The position numbers were made by a program, and so were the translations under genes. Shown here piece after piece: positions 19,416 to 27,945 of a stretch of DNA of 64,000 nucleotides. Under the pieces are notes generated by a model, which was given only the letters and a program-made list of their open reading frames with translations, was not told where the DNA came from and ran no database searches. Position 1 is the stretch's first letter; the number at the start of each line of letters is the position of its first letter. The DNA lies in the NCBI RefSeq assembly GCF_014639235.1, contig NZ_BMFU01000013.1:62564-126563 (forward strand), given 5' to 3'. This DNA comes from Paenibacillus silvae (GTDB lineage Bacteria > Bacillota > Bacilli > Paenibacillales > Paenibacillaceae).

Positions 19416-21050
19416 TCATAAAAGCACTGTTGCATAGTCGTCAGAAGACGGATCATATGGCGCGGGATTCATCAGACAGGAGATTCTGCCAAGCTGCCAC
19501 TCCAGCGTATATGCACTGTTGGAAATCCCCTGCAGACGAAGTCGATAAACCTTCCGGTTGCGTACCGCGCTTAATGCTTGCCAACAGTTTGCCTTTTGCA
19601 ATTGCTCAAAAAGCCTGGAAAAAGATACACCATCATTCTCTACAATATATAGCCGATCAGCCTCCAACTGCTCCAACTGGTGCATTTGAAGGCTGACCCG
19701 GCGCATGTCAGGGTATACTTCTGTTGTCTGCAGCATAAGAGAAGTCGGCTGAAAGCCTATAACATCATAGAACGTCGGGAAGAAACGAGAAGCATGAATC
19801 CATACCCTTCCCTCCTCCATTCTTACAATCGCGGCGGTTTCTGTTGAAGAAATGAATTGACTGCAGTGGGCACGAGCCGCTACCTTTTTGCTCCTGTAGC
19901 TTTCCCGCCAAGCCTCTGCCTCCTGTTCCTTACCTAATACGAGGGCAACCCGCTGAAGTCGGTCAAATGCGTCCATATCCCATGGGATAACAATCACCGG
20001 GGCGATCTCCCCCAGAGCGGCCAGCTCTGCATGATCCGTAAAATCCGATGCAATAATTAAATCGGGGCGCAGCGCTTTTACTTTGTTTAATTGACATGTA
20101 TTATAACCAATGCTCTGGATTGCAGGCGATTCAGGCTGAAGCTGCTCCGATGTATAGTCCAGGGAACCAATAGGTTTCATTCCCAAAGCCAGAATCTCTC
20201 CTGCATAGTGCAAGGTCACGATTCTCGAATCAATATGCCGTTTACGCACATATTCCTTGGGTGAACATCCGACACGCTGTTTAAACCTGCGATTAAAGTA
20301 GGTTACATCACGCATGCCAATCTGAGAAGAAATATGGTGCGAAGGCTCATTTTTCATCAGCAATAATTCCTTGGAGCGATTAATTCGGTATTCGTTTAAA
20401 AATTCGATGGGAGCTTTTCCGGTTAACTGTTTGAACAAACGTGTATAATGCCTTCTGCTCAGGTTAAGCTGACTGGCTAACTGTGCGACATTATGCTCTT
20501 CATCGTAATGCTCCTGTAAATAAGCAATGGACTTGCGCACAGCATGCAAAGAATTCTCTTCCGGTTTAACCGTCATACCCACTCTGCAAAATTCATACAA
20601 TATCGACTGAAATTGAAGCTGCAGCTTGAATTGCTGCAAAGGCACAGCACAATGTTCAATCAACGCATACATCCCTTTGACTTCATTCAAATAGCTTGTA
20701 TTCGGCTTGATACGAACAGGACGAAGATTTTCGGACATATGGGAGATCATATCCTTCTGATCTGGCGACCCCACAGCGTGAAAAATAATAAAGTAACCAG
20801 CCAAGGGCTCCGTGCCGGATTCAATCTCAACCCCGCTAACAGAATCCATCAGTATGGTATCTCCAGGCTCCAGAAGCATCAGTTGGTCAGCAATTTTGCC
20901 CCTTCCCTTCTCCACAATTATGAGCCCGTACTGCCCCTGTGAATCGAATATTCGCCTTTGGTCTCGTGTAATCAAAAAATATTCCATACCTAACAGACTG
21001 TAAGCCGGAATGGGAGGAGGTTTTCTTAAGCCTTCTGTCTTAATATTCAT
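19416..21050 (-). CDS. AraC-family regulator fused to siderophore-binding domain (Btr-like)
   Basis: The 544-residue protein has three parts: an N-terminal cupin-like domain (about 1-150), an AraC double helix-turn-helix (about 168-270, ending PKEYVRKRH), and a C-terminal class III periplasmic-binding-like domain (about 275-530) with typical FhuD/FecB segments such as VKALRPDLIIASDF and IAPVIVIPWD. It has no signal peptide, so the binding domain works in the cytoplasm as a ligand sensor, as in Bacillus subtilis Btr, which binds bacillibactin and activates its uptake genes. The start has AGGAGGAG upstream. It is the third gene of a Fur-boxed operon with an iron-siderophore lipoprotein and a flavin monooxygenase, so the likely ligand is an imported siderophore or iron chelate. 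Confidence 0.9.
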   Translation of the reverse strand: MNIKTEGLRKPPPIPAYSLLGMEYFLITRDQRRIFDSQGQYGLIIVEKGRGKIADQLMLLEPGDTILMDSVSGVEIESGTEPLAGYFIIFHAVGSPDQKDMISHMSENLRPVRIKPNTSYLNEVKGMYALIEHCAVPLQQFKLQLQFQSILYEFCRVGMTVKPEENSLHAVRKSIAYLQEHYDEEHNVAQLASQLNLSRRHYTRLFKQLTGKAPIEFLNEYRINRSKELLLMKNEPSHHISSQIGMRDVTYFNRRFKQRVGCSPKEYVRKRHIDSRIVTLHYAGEILALGMKPIGSLDYTSEQLQPESPAIQSIGYNTCQLNKVKALRPDLIIASDFTDHAELAALGEIAPVIVIPWDMDAFDRLQRVALVLGKEQEAEAWRESYRSKKVAARAHCSQFISSTETAAIVRMEEGRVWIHASRFFPTFYDVIGFQPTSLMLQTTEVYPDMRRVSLQMHQLEQLEADRLYIVENDGVSFSRLFEQLQKANCWQALSAVRNRKVYRLRLQGISNSAYTLEWQLGRISCLMNPAPYDPSSDDYATVLL

Positions 21051-21072
21051 GACTGTTCTCCTCCTGTTTAAG

Positions 21073-22407
21073 CTACGAAATATTTGTCAATGTATTAAGC
21101 GGACGTGTTAAACCCAGATGTGATCGAAGATGCTGACCAGCATATTCCGTGCGGAATAAACCTCTCCGCTGCAGCTCAGGCACCACCAGATCAACCAGGT
21201 CGTTTATTCCCTCCGGCAGCAGACTGGGGATGTAGATGAAACCATCTGCGGCCTCCTCCGTCAACCACTGCTCAAGCACATCAGCCACCTGCGCTGGACT
21301 TCCGGTGATGCTTAAATGTCCCTGCAGCTTGCTCATGAATTCGAATAATTGTAGTACTGTCGTCAATCCGTGTTGATCAGCCAATGCTTTACGCTCACGG
21401 TACGGATGCGTGGCTGGCACAATATCGGCAGGAGGCAACGTACTGCTGCTGTTCAGTCCGTAAGCCTGTACATCAAGACCGATTCGATAAGAGATCAGAT
21501 CCACACGATGATAATGTCGTTCCAGTGCATCCCGCTCTGCCCGCTTGGCCCATGCTTCGGCCTCGGTTCTTCCAACACAGAGCTGCAATCCGGGCATAAC
21601 GAGCAGATCATTCGGTACTCGCCCGTATGCAGCCAGCTTGCTTTTCAACTCGCGGTAAAACTTTTGAGCCTGATCCATCTGATTGAACATCGTAAAGACC
21701 ACCTCCGCATGCTGAGCCGCCCGTTCCATAAAGCTGCCAGATTGACCAGCTTCAATCAAGACAGGATGTCCCTGTGGCGGACGGGCTACATTAAGCGGAC
21801 CTTTCATGGAAAACCACTTGTTATCATAATCCAGCTGATGCACCTTGGCTTCGTCTGCATAGATACCGTTTATTTTATCCGCCACGATGGCATCATCCTC
21901 CCACGTATCCCATAACGATTTGACGATATGGACAAATTGTGAGCCGTACGCTGCGCGTTCCTCAGGCCCCGGACGATGGGTCATTGCAAAATTGGCGGAT
22001 TCATAGTCTCCTCTGGAATGCACAATGTTCCAGGACGCGCGCCCACTGCTCAAATGATCGAGCGAAGCAATCATGCGAGCAATATGATATGGCTCATGGT
22101 AAGTCGTAGACATCGTAACGGCCAAGCCGATATGTCGAGTCACGACAGCAAGAGCAGATAGTAATGTTAAAGGCTCTAGTCCAACATTTACGTGATGCCT
22201 GAATTCCTCCATTGTAACACCAGGCGTTCGATATTGATCAGGTTGGAAAATAAAGTCCAGCCTTCCACGCTCAGCTGCCTGAGCCAACTGAATGTAGAAA
22301 TCAAGAGAAGCCGGGGCGGCCTGATGGGACGGATGCTGCCACAATCCACTGGCAGCTCCTGGAGCAATGAGCATTGTTGCGAGCTTTAATTGTTTGTTTT
22401 TCCTCAT
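21073..22407 (-). CDS. FMN-dependent luciferase-like monooxygenase (NtaA/SnaA/DszA family)
   Basis: The 444 residues match the bacterial luciferase-like group that uses reduced FMN and oxygen to oxidise nitrilotriacetate, EDTA, pristinamycin or sulfur heterocycles: LWQHPSHQ near the N-terminus, RGRLDFIFQPDQ, TSTTYHEPYHIARMIASLDHLS, RASWNIVHS, and HPVLIEAGQSGSF. A separate flavin reductase would be needed and none is in the window. The gene begins 16 nt after the siderophore-binding lipoprotein and is followed 22 nt later by the AraC sensor. In this setting it may act on an iron chelate or siderophore to release iron. The chelator is not identifiable from sequence. Alternatives are desulfonation or an unrelated oxidation. 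Confidence 0.88.
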   Translation of the reverse strand: MRKNKQLKLATMLIAPGAASGLWQHPSHQAAPASLDFYIQLAQAAERGRLDFIFQPDQYRTPGVTMEEFRHHVNVGLEPLTLLSALAVVTRHIGLAVTMSTTYHEPYHIARMIASLDHLSSGRASWNIVHSRGDYESANFAMTHRPGPEERAAYGSQFVHIVKSLWDTWEDDAIVADKINGIYADEAKVHQLDYDNKWFSMKGPLNVARPPQGHPVLIEAGQSGSFMERAAQHAEVVFTMFNQMDQAQKFYRELKSKLAAYGRVPNDLLVMPGLQLCVGRTEAEAWAKRAERDALERHYHRVDLISYRIGLDVQAYGLNSSSTLPPADIVPATHPYRERKALADQHGLTTVLQLFEFMSKLQGHLSITGSPAQVADVLEQWLTEEAADGFIYIPSLLPEGINDLVDLVVPELQRRGLFRTEYAGQHLRSHLGLTRPLNTLTNIS

Positions 22408-22423
22408 GTCATCACCACACTCT

Positions 22424-23422
22424 TCATTTCTTGACCAGCAATGAATAGATCTCTTCCAGAGCCCAATCCATCGTTGCTACATCATTAATGGCCATGCGGT
22501 TGTTAATTACATACACATGATTGTTTCGGGCAGCCTTTAATTTCTTCCATACCTCACTCTGGCTTAATTCCTCATAGACCGGATTGGAATCGTCATCACT
22601 TATCATGACAAAAATATAGTCTGCATCGAATTCTGGCAGAACTTCCATGGGAAGTTGAAGATTGCCGAAATTAGGCTCCTTCTGCAGTTCCTCCTGTTTA
22701 GCAGTAAGCTTGAACTGATAGTCGTCAAAGACGACAGGGAACGTACTGCTTCTGTACGTATACATGCTTTTCTTTGCAAATTGGATCACCAGCGCCGATT
22801 GTTCTGTCAGCTTCAGATCACGCGTCTGCAACTGCTTCTCTTCCACGCGAGCCTGATAATTCTTAATCCACTGCTCCGCTTCGTTCTGCTTGTTCAGAAT
22901 GGCAGCCACTGCATGAAAAGTCTCAAAAGGATCGCCAAAGAAAGGTGTCGTAACGGTAGGCGCTATTTTGCTATATTTATCAATGTCTTCTTCAGTCGCA
23001 CGCGCATTCAGCACAATCAGATCCGGCTGAAGCGACATCACCTTTTCAAAAGAACCCTCTGTGTTATCCCCGACAACTTCGATCCCTGAGCGCTGTTCCT
23101 CTGTATAGAACCGAAGTAAATTGGCGCTGGAACCAACAGGCTTCTGCCCAAGCACCAGCATCTCACCTACACTCCACAATGCAACAACCGACTTGGGCTG
23201 TTCAGGAATTTCAACCTGCCTCCCCAAAGCATCGACAATGGTCTTGGTTTGGGCTTTATCTGTAGACGTTTCCTTATCTCCGCTCTGGTCCCGCGCTGTT
23301 TCTCGAGTACTGTTTTCTTTGCTCGTGCTGTCCATATTAGTACTGCTTACTCCGTCGTTGCCGCAAGCAGCGGTCAATACAAGTGATAATAGAAGTACTA
23401 TAATCGGGTAAAATCTGTTCAT
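22424..23422 (-). CDS. Iron-siderophore ABC transporter substrate-binding lipoprotein
   Basis: The 332-residue protein has a lipoprotein signal (MNRFYP, hydrophobic core, LTAAC lipobox), a Ser/Thr/Asp-rich spacer to about residue 55, and an FhuD/FecB-type binding fold (VDALGRQVEIPEQPKSVVAL, LQPDLIVLNARATEEDIDKYSKIAPTV in separate blocks). It would capture a ferric siderophore outside the membrane. GGAGGAG precedes the ATG. It is the first gene of a three-gene operon and a Fur-box-like sequence lies 30 nt upstream. No permease or ATPase gene is present nearby, so it must share transporter parts encoded elsewhere. Confidence 0.92.
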   Translation of the reverse strand: MNRFYPIIVLLLSLVLTAACGNDGVSSTNMDSTSKENSTRETARDQSGDKETSTDKAQTKTIVDALGRQVEIPEQPKSVVALWSVGEMLVLGQKPVGSSANLLRFYTEEQRSGIEVVGDNTEGSFEKVMSLQPDLIVLNARATEEDIDKYSKIAPTVTTPFFGDPFETFHAVAAILNKQNEAEQWIKNYQARVEEKQLQTRDLKLTEQSALVIQFAKKSMYTYRSSTFPVVFDDYQFKLTAKQEELQKEPNFGNLQLPMEVLPEFDADYIFVMISDDDSNPVYEELSQSEVWKKLKAARNNHVYVINNRMAINDVATMDWALEEIYSLLVKK

Positions 23423-23452
23423 GATGATATGTCTCCTCCACGTGATTATAAT

Positions 23453-23467
23453 TGATATTGATTCTCA
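23453..23467. promoter_or_regulatory. Fur box upstream of siderophore operon
   Basis: TGATATT-G-ATTCTCA fits the Bacillus 7-1-7 Fur consensus (TGATAAT-N-ATTATCA) with one mismatch in each half, and flanking bases (TTACCAATTATAA) continue the AT-rich symmetry. It lies about 30 nt upstream of the lipoprotein start, where Fur binding would repress transcription when iron is plentiful. Confidence 0.75.
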
Positions 23468-23701
23468 TTACCAATTATAAAAGTACAACTGACGCTCATC
23501 AATCGCATATAGGGACATTCTTATAGAGGATAAATGCGACATCATGCACGGACACTCGAAATGATAACGAATGCCAGATAGCAACATTTGTCTATGTCCA
23601 GGCAACGTCAAGCTATGGCTGAAAAGCCTTACATCAGTTAAATTCATGGTAGTTATTCATGATAATTATTCATCCTAACGAGGAAGGAAGCGAGCGATAT
23701 A

Positions 23702-24871
23702 ATGAGCACAAATACAACTTCAATGATGGGATTTGCCCCTGCGCTGGGCTGGAATTCATGGAATACATTTACGTGGGACATCAATGAACAGTTGATTCGG
23801 GATGTAGCTGATGTATTTGTGGCGGAAGGGTATCGGGACGCCGGATACGAGTATATTGTCATCGACGATTGCTGGAGCCTGAAGGAACGGGATGCAGACG
23901 GCAACCTGGTTGTTGATCCTGCCAAATTCCCGAGTGGAATGAAGGCGCTTGCAGATTATATTCACGACAAGGGTCTGAAGTTCGGCATGTACTCTTGTGT
24001 CGGTACGCATACTTGCGCCGGTTACCCGGGCAGCTTCGAGCATGAATTCCAGGATGCAGCGCTGTTCGCCGAATGGGGTGTCGATTATTTAAAATATGAC
24101 TACTGCTTCAAGCCGCGCCATATCTCTGGCGAGCTGTTATATAAACGGATGAGCCTTGCCCTCAAAAATTGCGGACGCGACATTCTCTTCTCTGCCTGCA
24201 ATTGGGGAGAAGACAACGTGTATGAATGGATTCGTGAATCAGGTGCACATATGTACCGTTCCACCGGGGATATTCGTGACAACTGGGATTCCGTCAAGGA
24301 GCTGGCCCTGTCACAGATCGGCAAACAAAGCTATACCGGCTCCTTCTGCCACAACGACATGGATATGCTGATCGTTGGCATGTATGGTGGAAGCAATAGC
24401 GATTTTATCGGCAGCATTGGCGGATGCAACGATATTGAATACAAAACCCACTTTTCCCTCTGGTCCATGATGGGTTCACCGCTCATGATTGGATGTGATG
24501 TGCGCAAGGCCAATCAGGTCACCAAGGACATTTTGCTTAACCCCGATCTGCTTGCGATCAATCAAGACCCGGAAGCACGCGGTGCTTATCGCATCAAACC
24601 CGAGCCACAATGGTTCCATACCGATGATGTATTTATGCTGGTGAAGGTGCTTACGGATGGTGATCTAGCAATTGGCTTTTTCAACCTGAGCGACAGCCAG
24701 CGCGAGCTTTCCCTGCAATTCTGGGATATGGGACTGCCATACGCATCAGGCTACTCCTTGTCTCTCTATGACTGCTGGGAGCATAAGGAACTGGGTGTAT
24801 TCCGTGAGCGTTATGCACCGGTCGTTGCAGCTCACGATTGTCTCGTCGTACGGGCCAAGCTGGTGAAATAA
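23702..24871 (+). CDS. Alpha-galactosidase, glycoside hydrolase family 27
   Basis: The 389-residue protein shows the GH27 barrel throughout: LGWNSWNTF near residue 15, VIDDCW at 54-58, and the nucleophile Asp133 in YLKYDYC. The acid/base is Asp190 in RSTGD, four residues after the substrate-binding arginine. Both catalytic acids are present. No signal peptide is visible, so it acts in the cytoplasm on imported alpha-galactosides such as melibiose or galactomannan oligomers. The C-terminal 80 residues form the usual antiparallel beta domain. The stop codon directly abuts the ATG of a small zinc-ribbon gene, and an AraC regulator is convergent just beyond. I do not see a convincing catabolite-repression site upstream. 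Confidence 0.95.
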   Translation: MSTNTTSMMGFAPALGWNSWNTFTWDINEQLIRDVADVFVAEGYRDAGYEYIVIDDCWSLKERDADGNLVVDPAKFPSGMKALADYIHDKGLKFGMYSCVGTHTCAGYPGSFEHEFQDAALFAEWGVDYLKYDYCFKPRHISGELLYKRMSLALKNCGRDILFSACNWGEDNVYEWIRESGAHMYRSTGDIRDNWDSVKELALSQIGKQSYTGSFCHNDMDMLIVGMYGGSNSDFIGSIGGCNDIEYKTHFSLWSMMGSPLMIGCDVRKANQVTKDILLNPDLLAINQDPEARGAYRIKPEPQWFHTDDVFMLVKVLTDGDLAIGFFNLSDSQRELSLQFWDMGLPYASGYSLSLYDCWEHKELGVFRERYAPVVAAHDCLVVRAKLVK

Positions 24872-25075
24872 ATGGCACAAAGCCGCCTATGCACCACCTG
24901 TCAGGTTCCGCTCTCATCCGACGATGTCGGCATCTATCTGAAATTAGTTTCGCTAACAGCCCAGCAATTTCTCTGCATCGACTGTCTTGGGGTGAAGCTG
25001 AACTGCGGGCGTGAGCCGATTGAGCAGCTCATTCGGTATTTTCGCGAGTCTGGAAACTGTGCATTGTTTCGCTAA
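24872..25075 (+). CDS. Small CxxC zinc-ribbon protein (67 aa), coupled to alpha-galactosidase gene
   Basis: The ATG follows the alpha-galactosidase stop without a single base between them (TAA-ATG), so translation must be coupled. The 67 residues contain CTTC at 7-10 and CIDC at 35-38, then NC and a final CALF, a pattern I recognise from small uncharacterised Firmicutes proteins with the shape CxxC...CLxC...LxC...ExFxxxGC. A structural zinc is likely. Function is unknown. The tight coupling to a glycosidase is unusual and may be chance gene order. Confidence 0.7.
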   Translation: MAQSRLCTTCQVPLSSDDVGIYLKLVSLTAQQFLCIDCLGVKLNCGREPIEQLIRYFRESGNCALFR

Positions 25076-25116
25076 TGCAAAATTGGTGTTAGAAGGTATT
25101 CTCTTCCCTAACGTTA

Positions 25117-25923
25117 TCATTTTTTCTGGTGCAGCATCATGTATGCGGATGGCGTATGTGATGTTGCCTTTTTGAAAACTCGGGAAAAATAAAGCGGATC
25201 ATGATACCCGACCGAATAGGCTATGGATTGAATGGACAGCCCGGATAACTTCAACAGCTCACAGGCACGCCGAATACGATATGAAGTCAGGTATGCCGAT
25301 ATCGATTCGCCCGTAGCTGCTTTGAACCGGCGGAACAGATAACTTCGCTCCAGGTTAACCGCCTGTACAATCTCCGTAACGGTCAAGGTTGGCTTCCAAT
25401 AGTTCTGCTCAATGTATGTTCTCGCCATCCACACGTAATCCTTGGGCTCTGCTTCCGCTTGGCGAGGGAAATACTCCATGTAATAGGACAACAGCACTTT
25501 GACTTTGGCATCTGCCCGCATCTGCTCCAGGTACGAGGCTCCCACGCTCCATTCTAGATCGTAGAAAGGCTGTAATGTATCAGGGGCTTCGGTAACGACA
25601 GGCTGAAGCTCCGAAAACTGGGTAAGCTCTACTAATCGGCTTGCATCCTTACCATGAAATTCCACCCACACATATTCCCACGGGTCCTCCAAATCAGGAT
25701 AATAAAAAATCTCCTGATTCGGAAAAATGATAAAACTTTGCCCTGCTTCAAGCGAAAACACACTGCCCCCTTGCTCCAATTTGCCACGGCCCGTGATAAC
25801 CAAATGTAGGGCATACACATCACGCACACCAGGTCCCCACTGGTGCAGATTAGCCGGCTTATATCCGCTATTAATGTAATACAATGCATCATCCACACCA
25901 GATTTAGGCCAAGTCCGATCCAT
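25117..25923 (-). CDS. AraC-family transcriptional regulator, sugar-type
   Basis: The 268-residue protein has an N-terminal cupin (HLVITGRGKLEQGG, about 20-90) and a C-terminal AraC DNA-binding domain (about 165-262): a first helix-turn-helix ending VNLERSYLFRRFKAATG and a second with IQSIAYSVGYHDPLYFSRVFKK. This is the AraC/XylS pattern used to sense sugars. GGGGAGGTG precedes the ATG. It is convergent with the alpha-galactosidase and the likely regulator of it, which is inference from position. The next upstream gene (TetR) is on the same strand 36 nt away. Confidence 0.9.
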   Translation of the reverse strand: MDRTWPKSGVDDALYYINSGYKPANLHQWGPGVRDVYALHLVITGRGKLEQGGSVFSLEAGQSFIIFPNQEIFYYPDLEDPWEYVWVEFHGKDASRLVELTQFSELQPVVTEAPDTLQPFYDLEWSVGASYLEQMRADAKVKVLLSYYMEYFPRQAEAEPKDYVWMARTYIEQNYWKPTLTVTEIVQAVNLERSYLFRRFKAATGESISAYLTSYRIRRACELLKLSGLSIQSIAYSVGYHDPLYFSRVFKKATSHTPSAYMMLHQKK

Positions 25924-25959
25924 AAGTGCACCTCCCCTCTACCGCATCCTTGCTGCGTT

Positions 25960-26511
25960 TCATGTTGACCCGCTCCAGTCCACATCATTAATTAAACGAC
26001 TGATCAGAGAAGCCAGCTGATCTATAGTTAGACTGTGCTTTTCATTAAACCAATGAACCAGGATGCCGATCAGACCAGAGGATATGAAGGCAGATGCATA
26101 ATCGTTCATCATGTGACTTGGATTTCTCTGCAGCACACGGTGAATATCCTCAAGATATACAATAAATTTCCGATGCAAGATCAGGACCAAATCGTTCTCT
26201 ATCAGCTGTCTGATGAATTGCTCATTTTGTTCAAAAAAAATAAAGTACAATTTGGCCAGCTCAGCCGTTGACCTCACTTCCAGATTCATAATCTCTTGCA
26301 AGTAGCTCTGAAATAACTGATCCAGATGGTACTCCAGTATTTCCTCTTTCGTTTTAAATAACTGATAAAAGGTTTGCCTTGATAAATCACTGAGCTCCGT
26401 GATCTCTTTGACCGATATTTTTCGGTACGGCTTGGAATCCATAAGCTGAAGCAATGACTGGGTTAGCCACTTCTGTGACCGGATTGCCGACGGATTGTTT
26501 CCTTTGTACAC
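25960..26511 (-). CDS. TetR-family transcriptional regulator
   Basis: An N-terminal TetR helix-turn-helix (KISVKEITELSDLSRQTFYQLF, in part) is followed by helical ligand-binding segments. The frame opens at an ATG at 26529 that itself encodes the GGAGG ribosome site, so translation more plausibly begins at the GTG at 26511. It is divergent from the CrtC/AttH-like gene, and two inverted repeats of the form TGACA-N2-TGTCA lie between them, so it probably represses itself and that gene. The ligand is unknown. Confidence 0.88.
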   Translation of the reverse strand: MYKGNNPSAIRSQKWLTQSLLQLMDSKPYRKISVKEITELSDLSRQTFYQLFKTKEEILEYHLDQLFQSYLQEIMNLEVRSTAELAKLYFIFFEQNEQFIRQLIENDLVLILHRKFIVYLEDIHRVLQRNPSHMMNDYASAFISSGLIGILVHWFNEKHSLTIDQLASLISRLINDVDWSGST

Positions 26512-26553
26512 GGGTGACATTTCCTCCATTCTGTAAGACTTATCGGGATAACG

Positions 26554-26607
26554 TTGACACCTGTCAATCTCTATTTTAGACTGAGCTCAAAACAATGACA
26601 ACTGTCA
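26554..26607. promoter_or_regulatory. Twin TetR operators, TGACA-N2-TGTCA
   Basis: Two palindromes lie between the divergent genes: TTGACACCTGTCAA at 26554-26567 and TGACAACTGTCA at 26596-26607. Their centres are 41 bp apart, about four helical turns, so two repressor dimers would bind on the same face. Each half-site is TGACA. Confidence 0.7.
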
Positions 26608-26664
26608 GTATTATTACATCTATATCACAGGTATATCACAACAGCTGAGATGGAGGAACACCCG

Positions 26665-27768
26665 ATGAAATCGAAAAAACAGCGAGCACGCTTGGCTAAC
26701 GAGCAGCAATTTTATAATCAGTTGCACATCCACCCTGATCAGCCACACCCCAAGGAAGACGGGATGCGCACAGAAGGCAAAGCAGGCTCGTATGAGTGGT
26801 GGTACACGGACGCTGAGTTTGAAGATGGTACAACAATCGTAACGATTTTTTATACTAAAAATCACTTTGATGTGCCTGGACCTGCCTGGCCTCGGGTAGA
26901 TATCGATATCACCCATCCAGATGGAACCAAAACCCTTCTTCACACACAGTTGCCCAAAGGACAAGTACTGATTGCCAACCGGGAGTATTGTGACGTGCAC
27001 ATCGGTCGATCCTACATTCGATATAAGGACGGGAATTACGTTGTACATTTCGAAGAAGGCGGGGTTGTTTATGATGCACTTATGACTTCCAAGCTGCCCA
27101 TGTGGCGTCCTGAATCAGGGCACTGGTTATATGGAGGGAAAGATGAACACTACTTTGCCTGGTTTGTAGCCCAGCCCTCCGCTTCGATTGAAGCCACCTT
27201 GACCATCCATGGTCAGGAGAAAAAATTAACAGGCACCGGCTACCACGACCATAACTGGGGAAATATCAGTATGGATAAATTGATGAACCATTGGTACTGG
27301 GGCAGAGCAAAGGTCGGAGAGTATGATATCATTGCCTGTGACATTATTGCAGAGAAAAAATATAATTACCAACGTCTTCCTGTATTCATGCTTGCCAAAG
27401 ATGAAAAAATAATCACAGGCGATTCGTCTGTGACACAAATTACGCGGCAGGATACGATTCAGCACCCTACGACCAAAAAGTTTATGGACAATCATCTGAT
27501 CTATCATCAGCCTATCTCTGCTACGGAAGCCTATACGGTTGAATTTATTCGTCATCGCGATATCGTATCCAGCAGTTTGTTGGATACTCTCGGAGCAACA
27601 AAAGCCAAAATAGCAAGGCTGCTGCGGGCGAACCCAACCTATACCCGTGTTCTAGGTCAAGTACGACTTACTCATGAAGTGAATGGCACAAAAACCGTCG
27701 TTCAGGCTGAAGGATTATGGGAGCAGATGTTTTTTGGAAGCAATAAACATGCCACAATTCAGCAATAG
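26665..27768 (+). CDS. CrtC/AttH-like lipocalin-type protein (carotenoid hydratase-like fold)
   Basis: I start at ATG 26665 because GGAGG lies 8 nt upstream; the frame also has an ATG at 26650 overlapping that site. The 367 residues show the features of the hydroxyneurosporene synthase/AttH superfamily: YEWWYTDAEF near the N-terminus and a central GTGYHDHNWGN motif followed by HWYWGRA. Members include carotenoid 1,2-hydratases and secondary-metabolism tailoring proteins with a double lipocalin barrel. No carotenoid gene is nearby and there is no signal peptide, so the actual substrate is unknown. A TetR regulator with twin operators controls the divergent promoter, which suggests response to a small molecule. 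Confidence 0.85.
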   Translation: MKSKKQRARLANEQQFYNQLHIHPDQPHPKEDGMRTEGKAGSYEWWYTDAEFEDGTTIVTIFYTKNHFDVPGPAWPRVDIDITHPDGTKTLLHTQLPKGQVLIANREYCDVHIGRSYIRYKDGNYVVHFEEGGVVYDALMTSKLPMWRPESGHWLYGGKDEHYFAWFVAQPSASIEATLTIHGQEKKLTGTGYHDHNWGNISMDKLMNHWYWGRAKVGEYDIIACDIIAEKKYNYQRLPVFMLAKDEKIITGDSSVTQITRQDTIQHPTTKKFMDNHLIYHQPISATEAYTVEFIRHRDIVSSSLLDTLGATKAKIARLLRANPTYTRVLGQVRLTHEVNGTKTVVQAEGLWEQMFFGSNKHATIQQ

Positions 27769-27787
27769 GGAATAAAGCTGGTAACCA

Positions 27788-27824
27788 GGAGCGCTAAAGA
27801 AAAACTTAGCGCTCCTCCTTTTTA
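27788..27824 (+). terminator. Rho-independent terminator
   Basis: A perfect 10-bp stem (GGAGCGCTAA / TTAGCGCTCC) with an 8-nt loop is followed by TCCTTTTT, ending the CrtC/AttH-like transcript. Confidence 0.9.
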
Positions 27825-27945
27825 TCAACCAACAAATTCCTTATAATGGGAGTAGAGATATTTTGCCACAGTATAATTGTAAGCGCAACCATACATCTTG
27901 AATCGGCTTGAATATGAATGTTCAATTCAGAGAGGAGAATGTTGT

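Noticed and set aside
23559..23573. Possible catabolite-responsive element (TGATAACG...) before the alpha-galactosidase gene
   Set aside because: It matches the left half of the consensus only; the right half lacks the required bases.
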